From CAYOVG01 sp964407285 (GTDB taxonomy: Bacteria; Desulfobacterota; Syntrophobacteria; Syntrophobacterales; Syntrophobacteraceae): a stretch of DNA of 8,259 nucleotides. The notes beneath the pieces were generated by a model. That model worked only from the letters and a program-made list of their open reading frames with translations, did no database searches and was not told the DNA's origin. The stretch is taken from positions 1 through 8,259 of the forward strand of contig CAYOVG010000315.1 of NCBI GenBank assembly GCA_964407285.1, given 5' to 3'. Below, one piece after another: positions 8,217 through 8,259 of the stretch. How positions within the stretch are numbered: position 1 is the stretch's first letter; each line of letters begins with the position of its first letter. The position numbers and the translations under genes are program-made.

Positions 8217-8259
8217 TCACTTTCCCTTGTCAGCCGTTATGGGTACGGCCAGGTAGTTC
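8217..8259 (-). CDS. Possible 3' end of the gene upstream of brxC (fragment)
   Basis: Thirteen codons read NYLAVPITADKGK and end at a TGA (8219-8217), 14 bases before the brxC ATG at 8202. The spacing matches the pglX to AIPR junction. The TGA also overlaps the alternative GTG start of brxC by a four-base GTGA. BREX operons usually carry brxB or brxF just upstream of brxC, so this could be either, but the scrap is too short to identify. A second frame reads to a TGA at 8232-8230 and cannot be excluded. Confidence 0.3.
   Translation of the reverse strand, partial: NYLAVPITADKGK

Overview
The window is a dense, single-strand stretch of a BREX-type phage-defence operon. All supported genes lie on the minus strand, so transcription runs from the right edge (8259) towards the left edge (1). 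In transcription order they are: a 43-base scrap of an upstream gene's 3' end, brxC (P-loop ATPase), pglX (adenine-specific DNA methyltransferase), and an AIPR-family gene (abortive infection phage resistance family) that runs off the left edge without a stop. Junctions are short (about 14, 22 and 14 bases), each downstream gene has a Shine-Dalgarno sequence, and there is no room for an internal promoter or terminator. The three genes are therefore best read as one polycistronic unit.

The organism is not identifiable from the window. Purine-rich Shine-Dalgarno sites and moderately high GC (roughly 55-60% in most lines counted by hand) fit a bacterium, probably a proteobacterium or a related Gram-negative. 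No phylogenetic marker is present. No RNA gene, insertion sequence, CRISPR array, attachment site or origin was seen.

Functionally, BrxC is the large ATPase of the BREX assembly. PglX is the methyltransferase that, in studied BREX systems, marks the host genome at a non-palindromic site and is also needed for phage exclusion. The third gene is the most interesting part. It sits 14 bases behind pglX, where many BREX operons continue to pglZ. It encodes an AIPR-family protein whose N-terminus carries a D-x17-QxK pattern like Mrr-type PD-(D/E)xK nucleases. It is open through the window edge for 439 codons, and its longest same-register plus-strand reading frame (241-1032) is only a shadow. The likely picture is a BREX core with an embedded accessory effector, possibly a nuclease, that is co-translated with the protective methylase.

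Other points of interest are a non-canonical motif IV (NVPY) in PglX, an AT-richer block covering the presumed target-recognition region of pglX, and a BrxC N-terminus unlike the well-studied type 1 proteins. PglZ, BrxA and BrxL/BrxH are not in the window, so the BREX subtype cannot be assigned.
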